From contig DHWG01000040.1 of NCBI GenBank assembly GCA_002413075.1, positions 1-18,788 on the forward strand: a stretch of 18,788 bases of DNA, given 5' to 3'. This DNA comes from Desulfosporosinus sp. UBA5188. Lineage in GTDB: Bacteria; Bacillota; Desulfitobacteriia; Desulfitobacteriales; Desulfitobacteriaceae. This document shows, in pieces, positions 7,225 to 14,737 of the stretch (position 1 is its first letter; each line of letters begins with the position of its first letter). Both the position numbers and the translations under genes were made by a program. Under the pieces are notes generated by a model that searched no databases, was not told where the DNA came from, and worked only from the letters and a program-made list of their open reading frames with translations.

Positions 7225-8400
7225 CTACACCTTAGGTTGGCTAGCTGCGCATAGAAATTCGGATAGCTCCATAACTTCAAGTACGTCACCCTTTTCCAGA
7301 CCTGAGCAAGCATCATCAAGCATCGTAATACAGTAAGGGCAAGCAGTGACTAGAATGTCAGCCTTTTTATCTACAGCATCCGTAATGCGCAGTTCGCCAA
7401 ATCGTTCTCCGAACGGTACTTCGGCCCAAACACGACCGCCTCCGCCACCACAGCAAAGACTCTTATTCTTTGTTCGACCAAGCTCTAGTAATTCTGCACC
7501 TGGAACAGCTTGAAGAAGTTCCCTCGGAGCATCATAGACCTCATTATGACGACCCAAGTAGCAAGGATCGTGAAAAGCCACTTTCTTCGCTAATTCTCCA
7601 GGTATGGAAAGCTTTCCTTCCTTTAAAAGATCGCCAAGTAACTCAGTATAATGGACGGCTTCAAAGTTACCACCAAGTTCTGGATAATCCTTTTTGAAGG
7701 AAAATAGGCAATGAGGAGACGTTGTAATAATCTTTTTAACGCCTTTACTATTGAATAACTGAATATTTGATTGGGCAAGCTTTGTGAAAAGCTCCTCATC
7801 TCCTAGTTTACGTATACTTTCACCACAGCAAACTTCATCAGACGTTAAGACACCGAAGCTTACTCCTGCTTGTTTCAGCAACTTCACGACGCTTTTAGCA
7901 ATTTTCTGACTGCGCGTATCGTAACAGGAGGTACAGCAGACATAAAGTAGATATTCAGTCTCTTCACTAAATGCCGGTATGTCCAACCCATCCTGCCATT
8001 TGGCACGTTTCTCTTGCTCCCCTGCCCATGGATTACCGTTCGCATGAAGACTTCCTGCAATTGGTCGCAACCCTCCTGGTAAAAATCCAGCAGCGACCGT
8101 AGTATTGCGCATAGAGCGCACATTATTGATGATTTCAACTTCTCTAGGACAATTTACTAGACACATACCGCATGTTACACAGGCAAATAGAATATTTTCT
8201 TCTTCAAAGCCCTCTAAGCCAAGCTGGCCCAGACGTTGCATCTTGCGAATGTTAAAGGCTTCACTGACCTCACCTGTTACCAGACGATATGGACAGAGAT
8301 TGGTACAGAGTCCGCATTGCATACACAAACTGAGCGTATCCGCCCCTGAAGAAACAATATAATCTCTCATTTCTAGAGATACTTCTTTTACTTCATCCAT
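7225..8400 (-). CDS. HdrD-like Fe-S oxidoreductase (fused HdrC and HdrB), QmoC replacement
   Basis: A soluble 391-residue protein that joins an HdrC-like half to an HdrB-like half. Two [4Fe-4S] sites are at C26, C29, C32, C36 and C74, C77, C80, C84. Two CCG domains follow. The first has C156 and C191-C192 but ends in S228-P-H-C231, with serine where one cysteine of the usual CxxC would be. The second is complete (C280, C316-C317, C354, C357). No membrane segment is present. From its position after qmoAB it is expected to take the place of the membrane subunit QmoC in electron delivery to AprBA, as described for Gram-positive sulfate reducers. Its C-terminal two thirds resembles that of the membrane oxidoreductase at 12571-14619, sharing for example the NPW...R-A-x-W...GLD block. 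The ATG at 8400 is preceded by AAAGGAG. Confidence 0.93.
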   Translation of the reverse strand: MDEVKEVSLEMRDYIVSSGADTLSLCMQCGLCTNLCPYRLVTGEVSEAFNIRKMQRLGQLGLEGFEEENILFACVTCGMCLVNCPREVEIINNVRSMRNTTVAAGFLPGGLRPIAGSLHANGNPWAGEQEKRAKWQDGLDIPAFSEETEYLLYVCCTSCYDTRSQKIAKSVVKLLKQAGVSFGVLTSDEVCCGESIRKLGDEELFTKLAQSNIQLFNSKGVKKIITTSPHCLFSFKKDYPELGGNFEAVHYTELLGDLLKEGKLSIPGELAKKVAFHDPCYLGRHNEVYDAPRELLQAVPGAELLELGRTKNKSLCCGGGGGRVWAEVPFGERFGELRITDAVDKKADILVTACPYCITMLDDACSGLEKGDVLEVMELSEFLCAASQPKV

Positions 8401-8424
8401 AATGATGCTCCTTTGCTATCTAAT

Positions 8425-8493
8425 GGGGACTTCCTCCTACCGGAGTTTAACCTTATCTACTGGGAACATTCCTCCCACCAGGAGCTAACCTTA
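8425..8493. repeat. Two imperfect direct repeats in the qmoB-hdrD spacer
   Basis: Units at about 8425-8455 and 8462-8493 share the pattern GGG, AC, TTCCTCC, ACC, GGAG, AACCTTA with small differences. Each contains a short CTCC...GGAG inverted repeat. Read on the minus strand, both units carry GGAGGAA, so they look like decoy ribosome sites upstream of the real one. Confidence 0.5.
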
Positions 8494-8533
8494 ATTAGGA
8501 GGTGTGTCCCCTGAATTATAAGGTGTGCCCCCT
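8492..8533. repeat. 21-base tandem duplication in the qmoB-hdrD spacer
   Basis: Two adjacent 21-base units (8492-8512 and 8513-8533) are identical at 17 positions, sharing AATTA and GGTGTG followed by a C-run. They lie directly after the qmoB stop codon and abut the other repeat pair, so most of this 146-base spacer is repetitive. Confidence 0.7.
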
Positions 8534-8546
8534 AACCTTGAGCGAC

Positions 8547-10769
8547 TTAGAACCCTTTATAAGGGTTGGGACCCAGTTCTTCAAGTCTCGCGGCAAAGCC
8601 GTCTAATATAGCCGGGATCTTATCGTAATCCGTAATGGAGATCTGCTCCATCCGCACTCTATCAGAATCGAGATCCAGCCTATTTAAGGTTTCCGCGACT
8701 TTCGCTAACCTAGTTTCAGCCAACTCACTTCCTTGAATAAAGTGGCATTGATAATCATCGCCATGCTTACATCCTAAGAGCAGCACTCCGTCAATTCCCT
8801 GTGACATCGTATCGGCAATCCACACTATATTCATTGAGCCTAGGCATCTTACCGGAATAACGCGCACCCAAGCATTGTACTTGAGATGGTTGATCCCAGC
8901 CATGTCTAGAGCAGGATAAGCATCATTTTCACAGGCAAAGATGACAATTCTCGGTTTTTCCTCATCTTCATCTGGTACTTCAATGGCCTTAATCATGTTG
9001 CCAATCATCGGCACTGCGTAGTTTTTAAAGGAAATAATTCGCTCTGGGCAAGCGCCCATACAAATTCCACATCTGCGACAACGTGTTGGATTTGGCAGTG
9101 GATTGAATTTGTCATCTTCGTTAATAGCCCCAAAAGGACATTCCACGGTACATCTCTTGCACTGAGTACATCTTGACATTGCGAAGTCAGGAAACGATAG
9201 ATCTCCCACTCTCGGGTGTACTGCTGATCCATTCGCGCTCAGTTCTGTACATTGGATGGCCTTCATGGCTGCGCCTGTAGCATCTTCAATGCTAGAAACC
9301 GCATCCATTGGCATCCTTACGCTACCTGCTGCATAAATTCCTGTGCGGCGTGTTTCATACGGAAAACAGATGAAATGGGAATCCGCAAAACCATATTTCA
9401 ATGTAGGCATCTCTGGCCCCTGCCTATAGGCTAGGTTCAATAGATTTGACCTGAGAATTTCTTCTACCGCGGGAGTCTCTTCTTTTTTTGTGCCTTCTGC
9501 TGGGTCAGCTTGTACTACCATGCTTTCCCCAAGGGCCGTGGTGGGAACCATTCCTGTTGCTAGTACCACCATGTCCACGCCCTCTGTGGTTATGGTTGCT
9601 CCGGTTAAAACGTCGATGGCTTGAATGATTAAGTTCTTTTCGTCATCTTCCGTGATTACTGAAATTTCACCTCTGACAAAAATTCCTCCATCTTTCTGAA
9701 CTCGTTTGTAGAGGCGCTCGTATTGACCCGGCGTACGTATATCTTTATAGAATACATAGACCGCTGCTTCGGGGTTCTGCTCTTTCAAATAAGTCGCCTG
9801 TTTCAAGGACTCCACGCAACATTCTGTAGAACAATAAGGTAGGTGTTGCGGATCCCGTGAACCAGCACACTGGATGAAGGCGATACTCTGTACTTCTTTG
9901 CCATCAGGTCGAACTATTTTACCCTTCTTGGCTAGTTCTTCCATTTTTTGTCCTGTAATCACGTTTTCGTACTTGCCATAGCCAAGGTTCTCCAGCTTGG
10001 TTGCATCATACGGAACTGCCCCCGTTGCTAGAACGACCGAGCCAATTCTTTCTGTGATGGTCTTGCCGTCTTGGCTAATTGTTACATCAAACATACCTGG
10101 AGCGCCAGCAATCTCTTTTATTTCCGCTCCTACATAGACTGTTACATCCGGGTGAGCTTCAAGTTCCTTAATCCGCTCTTCGATATCAACCTCTTCTGGC
10201 ACATCATAGGGAGCTTTGAAGGGTGCTTGTTTATAGAGACTATTCATCCACCCACCAAGCACTGGACTTTTCTCGACAAGAACACTTTTATACCCTGCTT
10301 TTGCAGATTCTAAAGCTGCCGTTATACCAGAAAGACCTCCACCAACCACTAAGATGGTTTTTACCATGTTTTCACCGACAAAGGACTCAGGAAGTTGGAT
10401 ATGCTTTGCCTTGGCAAGACTCATCCGTAAGCTATCCTCAGCCATCATCTGGGTATCTTCATCATTGGCTGGATGGCACCAGGTGATCTGTTCCCTAAGG
10501 TTCGTTCTTTCCAATAATATAGAAGGTCCATACTCGAAAACGTCATAATTAACGCGGGAGGAGCAAGCAGCGATCACGACAGTGTTAACACCTTCGTTTT
10601 CAATGTCACTCTTAATTTGCGCCGCGCCTTCAGCACCACAGTAGAAGGAATGTGTCTTGCATACTGGAACTTTGCTTTCCTTCGTGGCTACTTTAGACAG
10701 GCTCTCTATGTCCAGAGATTCCCCAATTCCACAGCCGGTGCAGATATAAACACCTGTTTTTTTATCCAT
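8547..10769 (-). CDS. qmoB: Quinone-modifying oxidoreductase subunit B, HdrA-like with MvhD domain
   Basis: HdrA-like flavoprotein expected to relay electrons within the Qmo-type complex that feeds APS reductase. It has 740 residues. An N-terminal region with C10, C13, C37 and C44 precedes the FAD motif VVGGGLSGITAA (141-152). The HdrA cysteine block is at 301-318 (CAGSRDPQHLPYCSTECC). Two ferredoxin-type sites follow: C534, C537, C540, C544 and C564, C567, C570, C574. The C-terminal domain (about 607-720) resembles MvhD, the subunit that links Hdr to hydrogenase or formate dehydrogenase, with C642, C667 and C675. The gene starts 4 bases after the qmoA stop. Its ribosome site GAGGAGGT is formed by the last codons of qmoA, so translation of the two is probably coupled. 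Confidence 0.95.
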   Translation of the reverse strand: MDKKTGVYICTGCGIGESLDIESLSKVATKESKVPVCKTHSFYCGAEGAAQIKSDIENEGVNTVVIAACSSRVNYDVFEYGPSILLERTNLREQITWCHPANDEDTQMMAEDSLRMSLAKAKHIQLPESFVGENMVKTILVVGGGLSGITAALESAKAGYKSVLVEKSPVLGGWMNSLYKQAPFKAPYDVPEEVDIEERIKELEAHPDVTVYVGAEIKEIAGAPGMFDVTISQDGKTITERIGSVVLATGAVPYDATKLENLGYGKYENVITGQKMEELAKKGKIVRPDGKEVQSIAFIQCAGSRDPQHLPYCSTECCVESLKQATYLKEQNPEAAVYVFYKDIRTPGQYERLYKRVQKDGGIFVRGEISVITEDDEKNLIIQAIDVLTGATITTEGVDMVVLATGMVPTTALGESMVVQADPAEGTKKEETPAVEEILRSNLLNLAYRQGPEMPTLKYGFADSHFICFPYETRRTGIYAAGSVRMPMDAVSSIEDATGAAMKAIQCTELSANGSAVHPRVGDLSFPDFAMSRCTQCKRCTVECPFGAINEDDKFNPLPNPTRCRRCGICMGACPERIISFKNYAVPMIGNMIKAIEVPDEDEEKPRIVIFACENDAYPALDMAGINHLKYNAWVRVIPVRCLGSMNIVWIADTMSQGIDGVLLLGCKHGDDYQCHFIQGSELAETRLAKVAETLNRLDLDSDRVRMEQISITDYDKIPAILDGFAARLEELGPNPYKGF

Positions 10770-10773
10770 TGTG

Positions 10774-12021
10774 TTACCTCCTCACCGTCGATTGAATGGC
10801 CTTTAGAGCAGCAGCTGTAGAATCTTTTACCGATGAGGCGACGTCCAATGGCTTTTTAACGCATCCTGCGCCATAAATCCCAGGTTTCTGTGAATCGGAA
10901 GCGATAAATCCATCCTCATCATAGGTCGTTTCAAAAGGTATTTTTGTTCTGGCCGTTGCCGGGACCATACCTGTTGCTAGCACTACCATGTCAACCTTTT
11001 CCTTCATATTCTCTCCGGTTAACTGGTTCTCCACTTGTATCGTTAAATCGTGGGTCAATGGATCCTCTGTAATCTCCCCGACTTTTCCTTTGATCATGTT
11101 GATGTCATCTTGCACCTTGAGATAAAATTCTTCATGTTTACCCATGGCTCTAACATCAATATAAAACATAGAAACTTTAGCATCTGGGTATTGGCTCTTT
11201 ACATACGTGGATTGTTTTAAGGAAGCCATACAGCAAACACCAGAACAGTAGGTTAGATGGTTTTCGTCGCGCGATCCAGCACATTGCACAAAAGCAATGC
11301 TTTTGACCTCTTTACCATCCGACGGACGGACTATTTTACCACCAGTTGGTCCATTTGAAGCAGCTAGACGCTCCATCATTACATTAGTGATAACATTCGG
11401 ATATTGACCAAAGCCATAATAGTCCACTTTAGTAGCATCATACGGATCCCAACCTGTTGCCCATACAATAGAGCCGACGTTTACCTTAAAGCTTTTGGGG
11501 GTCATATCTAATTCAATAGCGTCATACTCGCAGACACTGACACATTTTCCGCATTCTGCCCCTAGACATACCTTATCATCAATAACGTACTTCATTGGGA
11601 AAGCGAATTCATGGGCTTTGTAGATGGCCCCTGTTTTATCAACTCCATAATTGAAGTCGTTCGGTCTCTCTACTGGACATACTTCTGCGCATTTCCCACA
11701 AGCTGTACAGTTCTGGTTTACATAGCGGGGATTTGATTTTACGGTGACTGTAAAATCGCCTTCTTGACCTTCAATTGATTCGATTTCGGACAAAGTGAAA
11801 ACCCTGATTAGAGGATTTTGCTTGATCCGTTTAAAGTTAATCTCTAAGCCACAGTTCGGTGGGCACAGTTTGGGAAAATATTGATTAATCTGGGTTACCT
11901 TACCACCAAGATAGGATTCCTTTTCAACCAGATACACTTCATTACCAGCCTCGGAAGCTTCCACAGCGGCAGTAACTCCGCTTATTCCCCCTCCAACCAC
12001 TAGAATACTCTTAAATGCCAT
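10774..12021 (-). CDS. qmoA: Quinone-modifying oxidoreductase subunit A, HdrA-like
   Basis: HdrA-like FAD protein, first gene of the sulfate-activation module. The open frame extends to 12099, but the ATG at 12021 is chosen: it follows GAGGT at six bases and gives the canonical start MAFKSILVVGGGISG with the FAD motif at residues 7-17. The product has 415 residues. Two cluster sites are visible: C105, C108, C111, C115 and a variant site at C152, C157, C160, C164. The HdrA cysteine block follows at 247-264. There is no membrane segment, so the protein is cytoplasmic. The last two arginine codons (AGG AGG) double as the ribosome site of qmoB. The predicted promoter lies at 12137-12165, giving a leader of about 110 bases. 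Confidence 0.95.
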   Translation of the reverse strand: MAFKSILVVGGGISGVTAAVEASEAGNEVYLVEKESYLGGKVTQINQYFPKLCPPNCGLEINFKRIKQNPLIRVFTLSEIESIEGQEGDFTVTVKSNPRYVNQNCTACGKCAEVCPVERPNDFNYGVDKTGAIYKAHEFAFPMKYVIDDKVCLGAECGKCVSVCEYDAIELDMTPKSFKVNVGSIVWATGWDPYDATKVDYYGFGQYPNVITNVMMERLAASNGPTGGKIVRPSDGKEVKSIAFVQCAGSRDENHLTYCSGVCCMASLKQSTYVKSQYPDAKVSMFYIDVRAMGKHEEFYLKVQDDINMIKGKVGEITEDPLTHDLTIQVENQLTGENMKEKVDMVVLATGMVPATARTKIPFETTYDEDGFIASDSQKPGIYGAGCVKKPLDVASSVKDSTAAALKAIQSTVRR

Positions 12022-12136
12022 CCTTTTACCTCTTTTCTTTAACTCCAAAGCATGACCTGTTGATATTGATGCTGACGTTGATAGTAGTATAATGCACAAG
12101 CGTGGTCACCAACATACTAAATTTTCTAATAAATTA

Positions 12137-12193
12137 AGATTAGCACTTAGGTCATAATTAGTCAATATCACCATAATTAAGATATCGTATAGT
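12137..12193 (-). promoter_or_regulatory. Promoter and upstream element of the qmo-sat-apr module
   Basis: On the minus strand: ACTATA-N-GATATCTT (12193-12179), ten bases, then ATATTGACT containing the -35 TTGACT (12165-12160), a 17-base spacer ending in TGC, and a -10 TAATCT (12142-12137). The same arrangement occurs upstream of the ylbF-etfBA operon at 17091-17146. The GATATCTT block sits just upstream of the -35, a typical place for an activator site. Confidence 0.65.
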
Positions 12194-12478
12194 GGTTTTA
12201 TTGTACAACTCATCTTAATGAGGTAATAGGTCTAGTTAAGCGCTAATTAGTCCTGTTTCTGCCAATCTGAGGGGGCAAACTGGACAAATCATGAAATAAT
12301 GTCCACACTTTGCATGGTTATGTATTGTAAATGATTATGGCTGATATAATTATCTTGGATTATGGTTGGTGGAACTGTAAGATGTTTACTTTTCTGTTAA
12401 ATCCCTATAAACGTGTCCCGTCATGAACTATAAAAAGCCATCCAACGTCATAATATATAACGAAGAACGACTTATTTT
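12194..12478. other. Gene-free stretch upstream of the qmo promoter
   Basis: Between the upstream element of the qmo promoter and the stem-loop after the EMO-type gene, no gene is seen. An inverted pair TGGAC (12281-12285) and GTCCA (12301-12305) could be a weak operator. Nothing else was recognised. Confidence 0.4.
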
Positions 12479-12540
12479 GAGCGACAAGCACAGGCATACA
12501 GGAATATCTATCAATAGAAGGTATCCGGTGCTTGCCGCTC
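12479..12540 (-). terminator. Stem-loop after the EMO-type gene
   Basis: Bases 12479-12491 and 12528-12540 form a 13-pair stem in the minus-strand RNA, with one G-U pair that is an A-C mismatch in the plus-strand RNA. The 36-base loop could fold further. It begins 30 bases after the EMO stop codon. No T-run follows (CAAAATAAG), so it may be a 3' end-protecting structure or a factor-dependent terminator rather than a simple intrinsic one. Confidence 0.45.
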
Positions 12541-12570
12541 ACTTTAGATATTTTAGTTGAAATAATAAGC

Positions 12571-14619
12571 CTAAATCATTTTGGCGATAAGTTCTGCAGG
12601 ATCAACAACTCGGACCATTTTTTCAGAATCCGCCGTTTTATCCTTCACGCCATCCTCCAGCATAGTTATGCAGAAAGGACAATTGGCGCCAATGACTTCA
12701 GCATTCTTATCGAAGGCTTGTTCCACTCTCATATTATTAATTCTTTCACCGATATGCTCTTCCATCCACATCCGGCCTCCACCAGCTCCACAGCAGAAGC
12801 TCTTGTCGTGGTTACGATCCATTTCAACGAGTTCTACACCTGGAACCATATTGAATAGTGCCCGTGGTGCTTTATACTCTTGTTGGTACCGACCTAGATA
12901 ACAGGAATCATGATAAACAATTCTTTGAGGTTCATACTCTCCAGCTGTGTTGAGCACGAGTTTACCATCTTTAATTAACTCTTCAATCAGCTGAGTATGA
13001 TGAATCACTTCATAGTTTCCACCAAAATCCGGGTACTCATTTTTCAAGGTATTCAAGCAATGTGGACAAGCCGCAATAATCTTCTTAACTTTATAACCGT
13101 TTAACAACTCCACATTTTCGGCAACCATTGTTTGATACATAAATTCATTACCGGTTCTGCGTATGAAATCTCCGCAGCACTTCTCTTCAGATCCGAGAAT
13201 TGCGAATTTCACCCCTGCTGCCTTGAGTATCTTTGCGACAGAGATTGATACTTTCTGAGCGCGTGCATCGAAGGAACCAGCACAACCAACCCAATAGAGG
13301 TATTCTACATCACTATTTTCGCTCATTAAGCCTACATCCAAACCAGCAGCCCAATTTGCGCGTTCACTATACTCTACACCCCACGGGTTGAAGTTATTCT
13401 CTACATTACGGAACGTTGTCTGTAACTCTGGAGCGAAATTACTATCCATCATTACCAATGATCTGCGCATATCAATGATCTTATTAACATGCTCATTGGA
13501 TACTGGACATTGTACTTGGCAAGACATGCAAGTTGTACAAGCCCATATCTCATCTTCAGCGACAACATCACCAATGAGTTTCTTCATTAAAATTGCATAA
13601 TCCTCAGGATTACTTTCCGCAATTTTTGCTAATTCTTCTTCATTATCTTCTCCCGTAGATTTCAGTCCATATTTATTCATCATGGCGCCTTTTTCTAGGA
13701 GATGATCTTTCAGCTCATGACTAAGGAGTTGCTTAGGATTCAGAGGTTTGCCTGAAAGGGTAGCGGGGCAATTAGACATGCAACGTCCACATTCTCCACA
13801 AGCAAAACTATCTAATAATTGTTTCCAAGTGAAACTTTCGATCCTAGCCACACCGAGCTCTGTTAGTTCTTCATCCTCAAGGTCCATAGTTGTGATCTGA
13901 GCACCAATAGGTTTTAAGGATGAAAAATAGACGTTAGGATGTACGGCTAAGAGATGCATGTGTTTGGAGTTTGGAATATAGACTAAGAATCCCAATAATA
14001 TGACCATGTGTATCCACCAGAACGAATCTCTGATAGCCATTAAGGTCTCAGTACTATAGCCAGAAAACATACTTGCAAAAGCATGATACATAAATGCCAA
14101 AGAGTAAGCAGCATCGGGTTCTAGTGCAACCTTAGCACCACTTGATATCCATTCTGTAACAATAACTCCAATAACCAATATTACAATAATTGCTGCTTCG
14201 GGAGTCCGAGATAAGCGTACCGGTTTTAGAACCCATCTTCTATAGGCTCCTCCAAAGAGGCCAATGACCACAAGGGCTGTCATAGTGTCCTTAATCATAT
14301 AGAAATACGGGTTTGTCCCCAAGAAAAAGAAGCTATAATCAGGAAATAGCCCTTCAAATATTAACGGGAGCTCTCCCAAGACAATAAATATGAATCCCCA
14401 AAAAATAATAAAGTGAACGACTCCATAGGGTTCATTGAGCATTTTCTTCTGACCCAATACCTGCACGACAAAATTTTTGAAGCGTGTCGCTGGATTATCA
14501 TATCGTTCTTCTTTAACACTCAAAGCTAAAATTCGTATCTTTTTATTGAGAGCATAACTAAAAGCTACTACAGCAATTACAAGCATTATTGTAAAAATAA
14601 TCAACCAACTTAAATGCAT
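12571..14619 (-). CDS. Membrane Fe-S oxidoreductase, ETF:menaquinone oxidoreductase (EMO) type
   Basis: Predicted membrane enzyme moving electrons between EtfAB and menaquinone. It has 682 residues. The N-terminal part resembles a NarI-type cytochrome b, with hydrophobic segments near 4-22, 67-88, 110-127, 142-158, 170-186 and 201-216; H69, H179 and H204 are candidate heme ligands. Two [4Fe-4S] sites follow (C274, C277, C280, C284; C361, C364, C367, C371). Two complete CCG domains come last (C446, C481-C482, C518, C521; C573, C609-C610, C647, C650), as in HdrD. This layout and the adjacent etfBA genes match the EMO enzymes described in fatty-acid-oxidising syntrophs and relatives. The ATG at 14619 is preceded by AGGAGGT. 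It is the last gene of the ylbF-etfBA-EMO unit, 118 bases after etfA, with a stem-loop in the gap. Confidence 0.9.
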   Translation of the reverse strand: MHLSWLIIFTIMLVIAVVAFSYALNKKIRILALSVKEERYDNPATRFKNFVVQVLGQKKMLNEPYGVVHFIIFWGFIFIVLGELPLIFEGLFPDYSFFFLGTNPYFYMIKDTMTALVVIGLFGGAYRRWVLKPVRLSRTPEAAIIVILVIGVIVTEWISSGAKVALEPDAAYSLAFMYHAFASMFSGYSTETLMAIRDSFWWIHMVILLGFLVYIPNSKHMHLLAVHPNVYFSSLKPIGAQITTMDLEDEELTELGVARIESFTWKQLLDSFACGECGRCMSNCPATLSGKPLNPKQLLSHELKDHLLEKGAMMNKYGLKSTGEDNEEELAKIAESNPEDYAILMKKLIGDVVAEDEIWACTTCMSCQVQCPVSNEHVNKIIDMRRSLVMMDSNFAPELQTTFRNVENNFNPWGVEYSERANWAAGLDVGLMSENSDVEYLYWVGCAGSFDARAQKVSISVAKILKAAGVKFAILGSEEKCCGDFIRRTGNEFMYQTMVAENVELLNGYKVKKIIAACPHCLNTLKNEYPDFGGNYEVIHHTQLIEELIKDGKLVLNTAGEYEPQRIVYHDSCYLGRYQQEYKAPRALFNMVPGVELVEMDRNHDKSFCCGAGGGRMWMEEHIGERINNMRVEQAFDKNAEVIGANCPFCITMLEDGVKDKTADSEKMVRVVDPAELIAKMI

Positions 14620-14677
14620 TCTGAAACCTCCTAGAATTATTTATTTTTTTGTCTATAATTTCACAATGCCAATAATA

Positions 14678-14720
14678 TCTTTACCCTCACCTACACTCTA
14701 TTGAGAGGTGAGGGTAAAGA
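14678..14720 (-). other. Stem-loop between etfA and the EMO-type gene
   Basis: A 15-base perfect stem (14678-14692 with 14706-14720) with a 13-base loop starts 17 bases after the etfA stop. Neither direction has a T-run after it. It may lower read-through or protect the etfBA part of the mRNA, leaving the membrane enzyme at a lower level. Confidence 0.6.
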
Positions 14721-14737
14721 ATAAATTGTTACATATA

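Noticed and set aside
12022..12099. N-terminal extension of QmoA (26 residues)
   Set aside because: The extension lacks a ribosome site and is not part of the FAD fold; the ATG at 12021 has both a ribosome site and the family N-terminus.
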